Source: Sabulitectum sp964604135
Lineage (GTDB): Bacteria > Fermentibacterota > Fermentibacteria > Fermentibacterales > JCC-6
DNA length: 20,655 bases
Assembly: GCA_964604135.1 (NCBI GenBank)
Contig: CAZRXU010000041.1
Span: 1-20,655 of the forward strand
Direction of reading: 5' to 3'
Positions 1-8,120 of the stretch are shown here, piece after piece. Every line of letters starts with the position of its first letter. The first letter of the stretch is position 1. Below the pieces are notes generated by a model that saw nothing but the letters and a program-made list of their open reading frames with translations, was not told the DNA's origin and searched no databases. Position numbers and translations under genes: made by a program.

Positions 1-395
1 TTCTGAACTGAAAAACCATACGTGTCAATAAGTTCTATTGAAGACCAGTGCCACCGATAAAGCCTTAGAGCCTGATGAGGTACACTGAGTACCAGCATCA
101 TGTTGTAGAGGCCGTTTTCTGAATACCGAACCATCATTCCCCCGAAAACGCCTACATCAATTATTACATCTGCGCACATGGAATAGTCTGCAGTGCTCAT
201 TTGTTCGCCTGAGTCACCTCTGTAGGATGTGGCGTCGTTAACAGCACCACCGCCGTTGAAGTTGTACCATCCGCTTTGAACCAGGTAGTTTGACGGACCC
301 ACAGTGTACCATCCATCGGCATTTCCATCGTTGAAGTTATCCTGAAACAAAACAGCAGTGGTTAAACAGAGCAGAGTTACGGTAATTGTATTCAT
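1..395 (-). CDS. Secreted LamG/DUF1080-like (concanavalin A fold) protein, 3' part cut off by the window edge
   Basis: This gene runs off the left edge; 131 codons are visible from an ATG at 395 with a good ribosome site (AAAGGTGGT, 400-408 on the complement). The N-terminus MNTITVTLLCLTTAVLF is hydrophobic and looks like a short signal peptide, although it has no Lys or Arg. The mature part opens with DNFNDGNADGWYTVG, the usual opening of concanavalin A-like LamG/DUF1080 domains in secreted proteins of FCB-type bacteria. It continues with alternating beta segments including GGMMVRYSENGLYNMML, which fits that beta-sandwich fold. By family knowledge such domains bind polysaccharide or glycoprotein or act as adhesive modules; no catalytic residue can be identified in the visible part. 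It is transcribed away from the lipoprotein gene at 508. The fold is moderately sure; the function is unknown because the C-terminal part, possibly with a sorting domain, is missing. Confidence 0.75.
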   Translation of the reverse strand, partial: MNTITVTLLCLTTAVLFQDNFNDGNADGWYTVGPSNYLVQSGWYNFNGGGAVNDATSYRGDSGEQMSTADYSMCADVIIDVGVFGGMMVRYSENGLYNMMLVLSVPHQALRLYRWHWSSIELIDTYGFSVQ

Positions 396-456
396 AGTAC
401 CACCTTTCGTAGCACAAATATAGTTGGCATCACTGCTGCATCCCATGTTTGGCGAT

Positions 457-472
457 GGAACACTAGTGTGCC
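457..472. promoter_or_regulatory. Imperfect palindrome between divergent genes
   Basis: GGAACACTAGTGTGCC is a 16-base inverted repeat with one mismatched pair and a perfect 10-base core (ACACTAGTGT, 460-469). It lies in the 112-base gap between the divergent starts at 395 and 508, a usual place for a repressor or activator operator. I could not identify confident -35/-10 boxes on either strand, so a regulatory role is an inference. Confidence 0.3.
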
Positions 473-507
473 GGGAGAAGTATGACACAGAAGAAAGGAG
501 ATCCTTT

Positions 508-1314
508 ATGAACAAAAGAGTTTTGTTGGTTTTATCTGCGGCGATGATTGTTGTAGCAGGTGCGTGTACGGTAAATGTTTATGATTACTCAACGCATTCT
601 TCCAGTGTCAGGAGCGCGCAAAAACCTGATACCGTTGTTGTGTATTCGAAGCCTGAGCGCATTGCGTTAATACCCACGGAACCGGATACAGTTACCACCA
701 GACGGGCACTGGAAGGCGGTGGTTTCGTGCTTATTGAAGAGTGCGATAACTGGATACGCTACACCTTGTTCGGCTGCAAAACGGAAACAGACGGTGTTGC
801 ATTTGAAATGAGACCTGTGATGACCAGTATTACAGGTTCCGATGGCTCTGTAACTGAAGATTTTCAGCTTGAATTCAACTGCAGGATGCAGTCTTATATC
901 CTTGATTCAGACGATGCTGATTTAACACCGGTGGAAGGTTCCAGCTCTTTCCCGGCCAGAAGGCGTGTTATGCCTGTAGTTACAGGAACAAACCTTGTCA
1001 CAATAGTGGCAAACCGAACTTCATTTCCATTCATCGCAGAACAGGCCCGAAGCTACGATGGCGACTGGCTTCCCGACGGAACTCTTACTTACAGCGCAGT
1101 GTTCTCCAGCTCAAGGTGGATGCTGAGGGATATCTGCACGGCTGAACAACTTGCTGTTGTGTCTGATTCCCCGGATTACAGAATGATTTTTGGCGATAAC
1201 GAAAGAAAACTTCTCCAGCAGTACTTTGATATATTCGTTTTGCACGGTGGCGCAGCACTTGTTCTTCCGGTTGGTGGAAGCAGGGAGATAAACGTAGATT
1301 CCGGGAGGCGTTAG
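508..1314 (+). CDS. Unrecognised lipoprotein, 268 aa
   Basis: I chose the ATG at 508 because GAAAGGAG lies seven bases upstream (493-500) and the protein then begins with a proper signal peptide; an earlier in-frame ATG at 424 gives a non-signal N-terminus and no better ribosome site. MNKRVLLVLSAAMIVVAGAC has a basic n-region, a hydrophobic core and a lipobox-like AGAC with Cys20 as the likely lipidated residue, so the product is probably anchored to a membrane facing the periplasm or cell surface. The mature region is rich in beta-type segments (residues 60-235) and ends in a hydrophobic stretch, IFVLHGGAALVLPVGG. I recognise no enzyme motif or named family. The next gene, another lipoprotein, starts about 30 bases downstream, so the two may be co-transcribed. 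Confidence 0.75.
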   Translation: MNKRVLLVLSAAMIVVAGACTVNVYDYSTHSSSVRSAQKPDTVVVYSKPERIALIPTEPDTVTTRRALEGGGFVLIEECDNWIRYTLFGCKTETDGVAFEMRPVMTSITGSDGSVTEDFQLEFNCRMQSYILDSDDADLTPVEGSSSFPARRRVMPVVTGTNLVTIVANRTSFPFIAEQARSYDGDWLPDGTLTYSAVFSSSRWMLRDICTAEQLAVVSDSPDYRMIFGDNERKLLQQYFDIFVLHGGAALVLPVGGSREINVDSGRR

Positions 1315-1345
1315 AACCGGCAGTATTTGAATGGAGCTGGTGCAG

Positions 1346-2536
1346 ATGGGTTACAAGTTTTTATTGGTTTTTGTTGCGGTGGGTTTGATGGTTGTTGTTT
1401 CCTGCGGAACTTCTCCCATTGATTCACCGGGCAACCCGTCTCCCAGTGTTTTTACCGCCCAGCTCCAGTCTGATTCTGTTGTGTACACAAGCTGGACCCA
1501 GTGTTCTGACAATGACTTCGATGCATACATACTTTGGCGAAGCGAGTCTGCCGGCATTCAGGCAGACCCTTCCCAGGCCCAGGCTGTCAAGATATTTTCC
1601 GACGATCCTCTACAGAATACATGGTTTGATACAGACCTCACACCCGGAACCACTTACTGGTATGCTTTGGAGACCAGGAATACTTCTCTGCTTTCGGCCT
1701 GGAGCAACGAACTGAGCCTTACTGTTCCGCTGAATGAGCCGGACAACCTTACAGTCTTCTTCATAGATCCCACACACGGCTCACTGTCGGGAGACGCTAT
1801 TCTGGTAAGAACTCCCAATGGTTTTAACTATCTCATAGATGGCGGTGACAGAAGAAGCGACTGGAGCTGTGGCAAAAACAGGATAGTGCCGCTGCTAGAC
1901 AGTCTTGGAATCACCCGGCTCGACGGAATAGTTGGCACTCACCCCCACTCCGACCACATTGGCGGGCTTATAGGCGTTCTGGAGGAAGTTCCTGTAGACA
2001 AAGTGTGGGATTGCGGCTGGGTTGGGAATGCCTCCAGCACCTATGAAGAGTTTCTTCAGAAAATACAGACCTCGGGAGCACAGTACATAGAGGGCAACAG
2101 GGGGATGAGCCTCAACTGGGATCCAGACCTTCAGGTGGAAATACTTCATCCGGAACCCCATCCAGGTGGCGGCAGCATGAACAACGCGTCGATTGTTATT
2201 CGTGTTACCTTCGAGGATGTTTCATTCCTGTTCACCGGAGACCTGGAAACGGAAGACGGGGAAGACCAGGTGTTGTCTTACTACCAGCCTTCTGATCTGC
2301 AGTCCGATGTTCTCAAGATCGGTCATCACGGCTCAAGTGATGCTACCTGTAACGCATGGCTCGATGCAGTTCAGCCATCTTACGCTGCCATTGAAGTGGG
2401 CCTTGGTAACCCCTACGGCCATCCGCACAGTACACTTCTTAACAGACTCAGCAGCCGTGGAATTCCCGTGTACAGAACCGATCAGGACGGAACATTCGTA
2501 ATAACAACAGACGGAACAGAGATTACTGTGTTTTAG
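1346..2536 (+). CDS. Lipoprotein with FN3-like module and ComEC-type metallo-beta-lactamase domain
   Basis: The likely start is the ATG at 1346, placed nine bases after GGAG; an in-frame ATG at 1331 would add five residues. The N-terminus MGYKFLLVFVAVGLMVVVSC is a lipoprotein signal with lipobox VVSC (Cys20). Residues about 35-128 look like a fibronectin type III module (ending in TYWYALETRN and WSNELSLTV). Residues about 135-396 form a metallo-beta-lactamase domain of the ComEC/Rec2 C-terminal type: GTHPHSDHIGG (His199, His201, Asp203, His204 as metal ligands), FTGDLE (Asp299), IGHHGSS (His327-His328) and GHPHSTLL (His359, His361). All expected metal-site elements are present. In ComEC this domain is linked to processing of DNA at the outer face of a membrane channel; here there is no channel, so the product is an exported, lipid-anchored hydrolase, perhaps a nuclease or phosphodiesterase. 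The substrate cannot be read from sequence. Confidence 0.85.
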   Translation: MGYKFLLVFVAVGLMVVVSCGTSPIDSPGNPSPSVFTAQLQSDSVVYTSWTQCSDNDFDAYILWRSESAGIQADPSQAQAVKIFSDDPLQNTWFDTDLTPGTTYWYALETRNTSLLSAWSNELSLTVPLNEPDNLTVFFIDPTHGSLSGDAILVRTPNGFNYLIDGGDRRSDWSCGKNRIVPLLDSLGITRLDGIVGTHPHSDHIGGLIGVLEEVPVDKVWDCGWVGNASSTYEEFLQKIQTSGAQYIEGNRGMSLNWDPDLQVEILHPEPHPGGGSMNNASIVIRVTFEDVSFLFTGDLETEDGEDQVLSYYQPSDLQSDVLKIGHHGSSDATCNAWLDAVQPSYAAIEVGLGNPYGHPHSTLLNRLSSRGIPVYRTDQDGTFVITTDGTEITVF

Positions 2537-2763
2537 GTTTCTGTTACATATTGTTTATCAATTTCCTGTTGCCGGCTGTGCCCGACAGAGCTGAAATGCT
2601 TCGTTCAAAGCCAGGCAAACAGAACCAGCAGAATGGAGCGTCTTCAGATAAACAATTCTCTGCTGTAAACCCGCACTTGAAAATAGATCATTGTGGAGGT
2701 TGCTTCTTATGTGTGTTGTTAAAGGTCGGTGTTCTTTTGTTAAATGGATAAGGAGCGAAATCA
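2537..2763. other. Intergenic region upstream of the C25 peptidase gene
   Basis: These 227 bases contain only short, unconvincing reading frames on either strand. The last bases hold the ribosome site AAGGAG for the peptidase gene. TTGTTA (about 2716) and TTAAAT (about 2740) could be promoter boxes at an 18-base spacing, but the match is weak. I saw no clear terminator hairpin after the preceding gene. Confidence 0.4.
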
Positions 2764-5700
2764 ATGCGAAAATTGATGCGGGTTGTTGCGGTATTGCTTT
2801 GTTTCGGTGGAACTATTCGTGCTGAATGGTTGAATTTCAACTCTGGCTGTTCGGATGGAACAGAACCGGTTATCAACTACGGCAGAACAACCGAGAGCTA
2901 CATTACATTCGATGTTGAACTCAGGGGTTTAAGCTCGGAATCAATTCTACATAGTCAGGAAACTTATTGCCGCTATAGTAAAACCCCCGGGGTTCGAATG
3001 CTTTCAGAAGAGGGCTTTCCTGAACTGCCTGTCGTGACATGCTTTGTCGCGATTCCTGATGATGTTTCTCTTTCGATTGCGAGTAACAGATCCTGTGCGG
3101 ATTTCCTGGAGAATGTAAATGTCTATCCCGCTCCATCACTGGAGCTTGTAAGTGAGAGCGGAGTTACATTCTACAAAGAGGTCTTTCAGAAAAATGCAGG
3201 TGCATATACCTCCTCTGAATGGTTCCCGGAGGCAGCAGCTGAAATTTCTGGTGAATTCAGGCTCCGAGATCAAAGAATCGCTGTTATTGATGTATATCCG
3301 GTACAGTACCTTGCTTCAGAGGACAGTCTTCGGGTATGGAGTGATATAGGTGTATTCCTTGAATTCAGCGCTTCAGCACCGATTTTGAGCACTTCAGATC
3401 TGGGTCCCTATGAAAGACTGGTTGGAGATAGAATTATTGGCTACACTCCCGCTCCGCAGCCAATCGGTATTCCATCTTCAGGAAGCGTTTACAGGCCCAC
3501 TGATCTCAAAGTGGCGCCACCTGAAATACCCGACTATGTGATTGTTACAGCAGGAGGATTGGACGGTTCCTGGATAGATGATCTGGCCAATCACAGAGCC
3601 CAGTTGAACGGCTTTGATGTTCTTATTGCCAGAGGCGACGATATTCTCTCGCAGTTCAGAACCAACGAAGTGGTTCTCACGCCGGATCTTATCAGGGATT
3701 ACCTTGAAACACTGTGGGGATTCGGTTCCCCGGGAAACAGACCATCATACCTGCTGTTAATTGGTGATCACGAAGACGGTTCCTGTACAACAATTGGTCC
3801 TTGGTTCCTGCCTACTTTTGTAGACGACGACTGGGGTTTTGGGAATGATGAGTGGTTTGCTTATTTCGGTGAGTCAAGGCTTGTCTCCTCAGCTTTCCCT
3901 GACATGATTGTGGGGAGGCTTTCGGTTAGGGATAAAGATAATCTTCAGGAGATGATTGACCTAATCAGGGAGTACGAGGAACCAGTTACAGACCATGGCT
4001 CTGCCAGTCTTCAATATCGCAGATATCTTACAAGGCTCTCTGGTACAGAGTACGGTACTGGAGACGGATGGAGCCCTTCTGCCAGCTGGACTGAAGCACT
4101 TAAAACATGGCTTGGCTACCAATGGGACAATTACTATTGCGGAGACGGCGAGAACACATGCGACGACTTCCCTCCTAATCCTGATGGAAGCAGTATGACA
4201 AGTGCAGACTGGAAAGCAGCATGTAACCTGGTTTTCAACAGAGGGTCTCAAGTGGCGTTCTATGTTGATCATGGCGATTTTCATATGTTTTCAGCAGGTT
4301 TGAACTGGGGTCCACCAGCACCGGATAATTTCGGAGTTCCTGATTCAACCTTCAATGACGATGATGTAGTTGCGCTGGGAACCTTCGAGGATCACTGGCA
4401 TCCTTTCATAATGATGCTTTGCTGCACGGCAGGAACCTTCAACCATACACAGTATGAGCACCAAACCATCAATGTTTACCCATGCTTGTGCTACGAACCC
4501 ACAGACGGTCTTCCTCCATACGATTTTAAGTCGGATTGTCTTGCAGAAGATTTCATTCGAAATACAACTGGAGGTGCTATTGGAGTGTATGCCAGCAGTA
4601 CGTCATCTGGAATTAAATACTACGGGCAAATAGGAAAAGGCATTCTGGAAAGTATCTACTACAGCGGGATAACAAGACAAGGTGATGCTATTGCTGCCGG
4701 CAGGTTATCTTGCCTGTTTTCGTTCTGGGATGGAAATAGTTTCTGTAAGGATCTTGGGCAGTTCAATCTTCTGGGGGATCCGGCAGTGGACCTTGGTGAC
4801 AGAGTGAAATATCGAAACATGTGTGACCTGATAATATCTCCCAATGATTTGGAGAGGAATATTTATTCCACCAACCCCGTCGCAGGAAGCAGTGGAGTTA
4901 TTGAGTTTTCTGTAACGGTTAGAAATGCAGGAGCGGTTGCTTCAGGGTCATTCGATGTGGATTTATCTGTGATGTGGAATGAAACAACATATCTTCTAAC
5001 AGAAACATGTGCCGGTGGTCTTTCTGCAGGTGAAGAGCAGGAACTTCATTTCAGGTGGGGTATACCTGCTGGCTTTGAAGATAACGAAAGAGTGGAACTA
5101 ACAGCAGAGGCTGATCCTAATGGAACCTGCCAGGATTCGTGGTTACCCAATAACTCCGCATCGTACAGCCTCAGCATCCTGGATACTTATCCCAATGAGA
5201 ACAATTGGCCGGTTCAGCTGCCTTCATCAGTGAAATGTCCACCTTTGCTTGCTGACCTTGATGGGGATGGGGATCTTGAAATAGTAGCAATTTCCGGCAT
5301 TGATATCATGGCTTTTTCACCGGAGACAGGAGAAACAATCTGGAGTACTGGTCCGTATTCCTTTACAAAGGGTGATGGGTTGGGAGGCTTTACTGTAGCA
5401 GCATCCGGCGATATCTGCGGAGACAGCGGAAATGAGATTGTTGTTGACACGGTGGAGGAACTTATAGTTCTTAGCGGAGCAGACGGTTCAGTTTTATACA
5501 GTTTCGAGCACGGTCTGCAGAAGGGAAACCTGTTGCGCGGGCCGCATGGTGTAACTCTGGCAGATGTTTTTCCTGAGAAAGGCAAGCTTGAAATTGCATT
5601 TATTTCTCCAGAGGAAACGAGTGATCCTCCTTCCCTGTTTGTTCTCACAGTTGATCGCGGTACTCTGCTCGTGCTGGATCAAGAGGTACTTCCCCAGTCC

Positions 5701-6537
5701 AGCAGTGCAGCTTACTCCAGAGAATGGATAACAGCAGCAAACATCAACGCTGATTCTTCAGATGAGCTGATGCTGTTATATTCATGGCACAAAAGCGGTT
5801 TAGGATACAGATCCGGTATATGGATATACGACCATGTTGATTTCTCGCAGCAGTCAGGTTTTACAGACAGCTATGAACAGCCTGAAACTGCTCATACAGC
5901 GGGAATTCATGCAATAGGCGATATTGCAGGGGCGGCAGATCAGATAGCCCTGTCAAGGCAGAGAACCGGCTCTAACGGGCAGGCCTGGGTTTTTGATGCA
6001 GATGATCTGTCTTCCCACCTTACCTGCTCCCAGCCTTCCAACCCGTCAAGCTACATCCAGTGCTGCGTTCTCGCCGACTGGAGATCCGATGTCACAGGCC
6101 TGGATAGAATTATTGCCCCGGCGGAGAACCAGTGTATGGCCTGGAATGAACAGCGAGCACTGCTTCCCGGCTGGAACATTACTTACGGGCTTCCCGCTTC
6201 ATGTCGTGTTGTTCCAATGCCTGCACTGGCGAACCTTGTTTCAGAATCAGGTTTCCAGATTTCTGAAGTGATTGTCGGTACCAAAGACGGGTGGGTGAAT
6301 GCGTTTGATGCTATTCACGAAGCAGTATATAGTCTTGGCTTCCCTTATCAGCTCCCCTCCGAGATTGTTGGTGGTTTTGTAGCAGCAGACGTTGACCTTG
6401 ACGGTAAGCTTGAGCTTGTATTCGGCACCATGGACAACTATCTTCATGTATGGGAGCTTGGCAGTTGCCCTGTTGGTTATGCACCCTGGCCTCAGACGCA
6501 GCACGATGCCCGAAGAACAGGAGCCCTCCTGGAATAG
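2764..6537 (+). CDS. Secreted gingipain-like C25 cysteine peptidase with CARDB-like and FG-GAP-like modules, 1257 aa
   Basis: The ATG at 2764 follows AAGGAG and opens a signal peptide, MRKLMRVVAVLLCFGGTIRA, probably cut before Glu21. Residues about 75-205 resemble the C25 propeptide (EEGFPELPVVTCFVAIPDD). Residues about 255-680 form the peptidase domain: IVTAGGLDGSWIDDL, YLLLIGDHEDG, DDWGFGNDEWFAYFG, PDMIVGRLSVR, then the likely catalytic His503 in YVDHGD and Cys553 or Cys554 in MLCCTAG, followed by GGAIGVYASS and FNLLGDPAVDLGD. Residues about 687-805 look like a CARDB-type adhesion module. Residues about 825-1257 are propeller-like with FG-GAP/VCBS calcium-type loops (LADLDGDGDLEIV, AADVDLDGKLELVFG). 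The protein ends with PWPQTQHDARRTG, a sequence that in similar secreted proteins usually precedes a sorting domain, yet here it stops at once. By family knowledge it would be an extracellular endopeptidase; cleavage specificity is unknown. Confidence 0.9.
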   Translation: MRKLMRVVAVLLCFGGTIRAEWLNFNSGCSDGTEPVINYGRTTESYITFDVELRGLSSESILHSQETYCRYSKTPGVRMLSEEGFPELPVVTCFVAIPDDVSLSIASNRSCADFLENVNVYPAPSLELVSESGVTFYKEVFQKNAGAYTSSEWFPEAAAEISGEFRLRDQRIAVIDVYPVQYLASEDSLRVWSDIGVFLEFSASAPILSTSDLGPYERLVGDRIIGYTPAPQPIGIPSSGSVYRPTDLKVAPPEIPDYVIVTAGGLDGSWIDDLANHRAQLNGFDVLIARGDDILSQFRTNEVVLTPDLIRDYLETLWGFGSPGNRPSYLLLIGDHEDGSCTTIGPWFLPTFVDDDWGFGNDEWFAYFGESRLVSSAFPDMIVGRLSVRDKDNLQEMIDLIREYEEPVTDHGSASLQYRRYLTRLSGTEYGTGDGWSPSASWTEALKTWLGYQWDNYYCGDGENTCDDFPPNPDGSSMTSADWKAACNLVFNRGSQVAFYVDHGDFHMFSAGLNWGPPAPDNFGVPDSTFNDDDVVALGTFEDHWHPFIMMLCCTAGTFNHTQYEHQTINVYPCLCYEPTDGLPPYDFKSDCLAEDFIRNTTGGAIGVYASSTSSGIKYYGQIGKGILESIYYSGITRQGDAIAAGRLSCLFSFWDGNSFCKDLGQFNLLGDPAVDLGDRVKYRNMCDLIISPNDLERNIYSTNPVAGSSGVIEFSVTVRNAGAVASGSFDVDLSVMWNETTYLLTETCAGGLSAGEEQELHFRWGIPAGFEDNERVELTAEADPNGTCQDSWLPNNSASYSLSILDTYPNENNWPVQLPSSVKCPPLLADLDGDGDLEIVAISGIDIMAFSPETGETIWSTGPYSFTKGDGLGGFTVAASGDICGDSGNEIVVDTVEELIVLSGADGSVLYSFEHGLQKGNLLRGPHGVTLADVFPEKGKLEIAFISPEETSDPPSLFVLTVDRGTLLVLDQEVLPQSSSAAYSREWITAANINADSSDELMLLYSWHKSGLGYRSGIWIYDHVDFSQQSGFTDSYEQPETAHTAGIHAIGDIAGAADQIALSRQRTGSNGQAWVFDADDLSSHLTCSQPSNPSSYIQCCVLADWRSDVTGLDRIIAPAENQCMAWNEQRALLPGWNITYGLPASCRVVPMPALANLVSESGFQISEVIVGTKDGWVNAFDAIHEAVYSLGFPYQLPSEIVGGFVAADVDLDGKLELVFGTMDNYLHVWELGSCPVGYAPWPQTQHDARRTGALLE

Positions 6538-6545
6538 GAGAAACA

Positions 6546-7478
6546 ATGATCAGTCAAATCTTTCTGGCAGCTCTGGTTCTGTGGACCCATTCCCGTGGCT
6601 GGACTGATCCTGTTGAAGTTATTGATCACTGGGGTGGCGTACAGTACAAAGATGTATGTGTTACCCCCGGTGATCATATTCATCAGGCATGGTATCCTTA
6701 TGAGAACGCCCCAAGAGTGGGTTACAACGCAGTTCTTGCCGATGGAACAAAGCTTGTGCCAGATCAGATGATATCAAATGATGTGATGGCCAGCTACCCT
6801 GAGATGGCTCTTCTCGGTGCAGACAGTGTTGTAATGGTCTGGCAGGAGGGCTATCACTTCTGGTTCCAGGTGCGTGATGGCGACGGGAGCATAGTTACAC
6901 CCACAACAGAGTTTCCGGTACCTCCGTCATCCAGAGTCAGATACGATATGGACTGTGACTCACTGAAGAGAATACATCTTGTGTGCGCCCAGATCGAATC
7001 CACCAACAATGAGTTTGTATTGTACACAGTTCATGGTATTGACGGAACGCTACTGTTCGCAGATACACTGCCCGACAACAGCTACTATAATCCACACATT
7101 CATGTTGACGGTAACAGTGTGCACATCAAGTACGAGTCAGACAGCCCCTGGCGAACCATGTACATCCAGTATGATCTGGATGGTAACATCACTGTCGATC
7201 CTGTATTTCTGTTTGATGATGACAATCATACAGGTCATTTTGCGTCAATACAGACAGATGTTACTGGAGATCCATACATTCTTGTTTGGAAACAACCTCT
7301 TCCAGCTTCAATGCTTGCTCTTTACAAACTTGATAAAGAAACAGGTGATGTTCTTATAAATGGCAAAACAATCGGACAAGGTGTTGTCGGCTGTTCTATT
7401 GCAAATGATGTACCAACATTCCTGCCAATGCCCGGAGACACCAGTTTCTACGCGTCCTGGCTGCGGGGCTCACTGTTT
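6546..7478 (+). CDS. Secreted beta-propeller-like protein, N-terminal part up to the assembly gap
   Basis: The ATG at 6546 lies six bases after AGGAG, which overlaps the stop codon of the peptidase gene, so the two are probably translated from one message. An open frame upstream to 6450 overlaps the peptidase and lacks a better start. MISQIFLAALVLWTHSRG is a short hydrophobic leader with no Lys or Arg before the core. The 311 visible residues contain repeated blade-like patterns in which a residue run ending in VW, VC or IK follows an Asp/Ser turn (SVVMVWQEG, IHLVCAQIES, VHIKYESDSPW, PYILVWKQPLP), as in propeller proteins of the sialidase or WD40-like kind. No catalytic Asp-box is evident. 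The frame runs into 100 N. The segment at 7579 probably belongs to the same gene, giving a propeller protein with a C-terminal sorting domain. Confidence 0.75.
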
Positions 7479-7578
7479 NNNNNNNNNNNNNNNNNNNNNN
7501 NNNNNNNNNNNNNNNNNNNNNNNNNNNNNNNNNNNNNNNNNNNNNNNNNNNNNNNNNNNNNNNNNNNNNNNNNNNNNN
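7479..7578. other. Assembly gap (100 N)
   Basis: Exactly 100 N occupy this stretch, the usual placeholder for a scaffold gap of unknown length. The reading frames on its two sides differ when the placeholder is taken literally, so its true length is probably not 100 bases. Confidence 0.98.
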
Positions 7579-7872
7579 GACTACGACTGGGTCGGTCTTG
7601 AAGAAGAAACCTCAGCAGGTATACAGGCATTATTCCCTCTGCGTATATCCCGGAATCCATTTTCAGGAGCTGTTGAGTTCACCGGCTCAGGCAGTGAACT
7701 GAATATCTTCGATGTTTCCGGTAGGAAAGTAATCACTCTGAGTTCTTCGGAAGATCATTTCCTCTGGAACGGACTGTCTTCATCCGGTGCGGAAGCGCCT
7801 CCCGGTGCATACTTTGCCGTTCTTTCCGGTGGTGGGAAGCGGTCAGTTCTCAGGATAGTCAAACTTGAGTAG
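7579..7872 (+). CDS. C-terminal FlgD/Por-type sorting domain, 5' part lost in the assembly gap
   Basis: These 97 residues have the classical layout of C-terminal sorting domains (FlgD-Ig-like, type IX secretion type A): an entry segment LRISRNPFSGAVEFT, the core LNIFDVSGRKVITL, then FLWNGLSSSGAEAPPGAYF and a final basic strand SVLRIVKLE. By family knowledge such a domain directs export or surface attachment by a Por-like system and is usually removed during it. The frame is open through the gap in one register only, and the upstream fragment is in another, so joining them requires a gap length not equal to the 100 placeholder bases. The simplest reading is that this is the end of the propeller-like protein begun at 6546; a separate gene inside the missing stretch cannot be excluded. 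Confidence 0.75.
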   Translation, partial: DYDWVGLEEETSAGIQALFPLRISRNPFSGAVEFTGSGSELNIFDVSGRKVITLSSSEDHFLWNGLSSSGAEAPPGAYFAVLSGGGKRSVLRIVKLE

Positions 7873-7884
7873 ACTGTCTTTTCT

Positions 7885-7911
7885 TATGCATGGAATGCAA
7901 ATACTATGCAT
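7885..7911. promoter_or_regulatory. Operator-like repeat upstream of vapB
   Basis: TATGCAT occurs at 7885-7891 and again at 7905-7911, exactly 20 bases apart, with a third TGCA core (AATGCAA, 7894-7900) between them. Each ATGCAT is itself a palindrome, so the block offers dimer sites on one face of the helix about two turns apart. The position directly before the antitoxin ribosome site (GGAGGTG, 7914-7920) fits autoregulation by a VapB-VapC complex, the usual mode in this family. The binding itself is inferred. Confidence 0.45.
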
Positions 7912-7925
7912 ATGGAGGTGTTAAC

Positions 7926-8120
7926 ATGAGAACTACTTTGAACTTGCCTGAAGAGTTACTGGCCGAAGCAATGCAGACAACCTGTATCAAGACGAAAACC
8001 AAGGTGATCATTACTGCACTGGAAGAGCTGATTCGCAAGTATACTATCTCTGGTTTGAAGCAGTACAAAGGTAAAATTGACCTGAATATTGACATGGACA
8101 GTGTCCGGAGTCGTAAATGA
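7926..8120 (+). CDS. vapB: VapB-type antitoxin, 64 aa
   Basis: The start is the ATG at 7926, five bases after GGAGGTG; an in-frame ATG at 7890 has no ribosome site. The product begins MRTTLNLPEELLAEAM, the beta strand and first helix of a ribbon-helix-helix DNA-binding domain of the VapB (DUF2191-like) family, and continues with the second helix KTKTKVIITALEELIRK. The C-terminal part (about residues 42-64, with KGKIDLNIDMD) would be the toxin-neutralising tail. It overlaps the toxin gene by four bases (ATGA), the usual coupling that lets antitoxin be made first. It probably neutralises the toxin and represses its own promoter. The pair sits between a secreted-protein gene and a diguanylate cyclase with no sign of flanking insertion sequences. 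Confidence 0.85.
   Translation: MRTTLNLPEELLAEAMQTTCIKTKTKVIITALEELIRKYTISGLKQYKGKIDLNIDMDSVRSRK

Noticed and set aside
2551..2876. Small frames of 62-68 codons in and around the gap before the C25 peptidase gene
   Set aside because: No ribosome sites, low-complexity products, and overlap with each other on both strands.
7885..7911. Short repeats considered as the start of a CRISPR or attachment site
   Set aside because: Only two seven-base copies 20 bases apart; no further units, cas genes or integrase are present.
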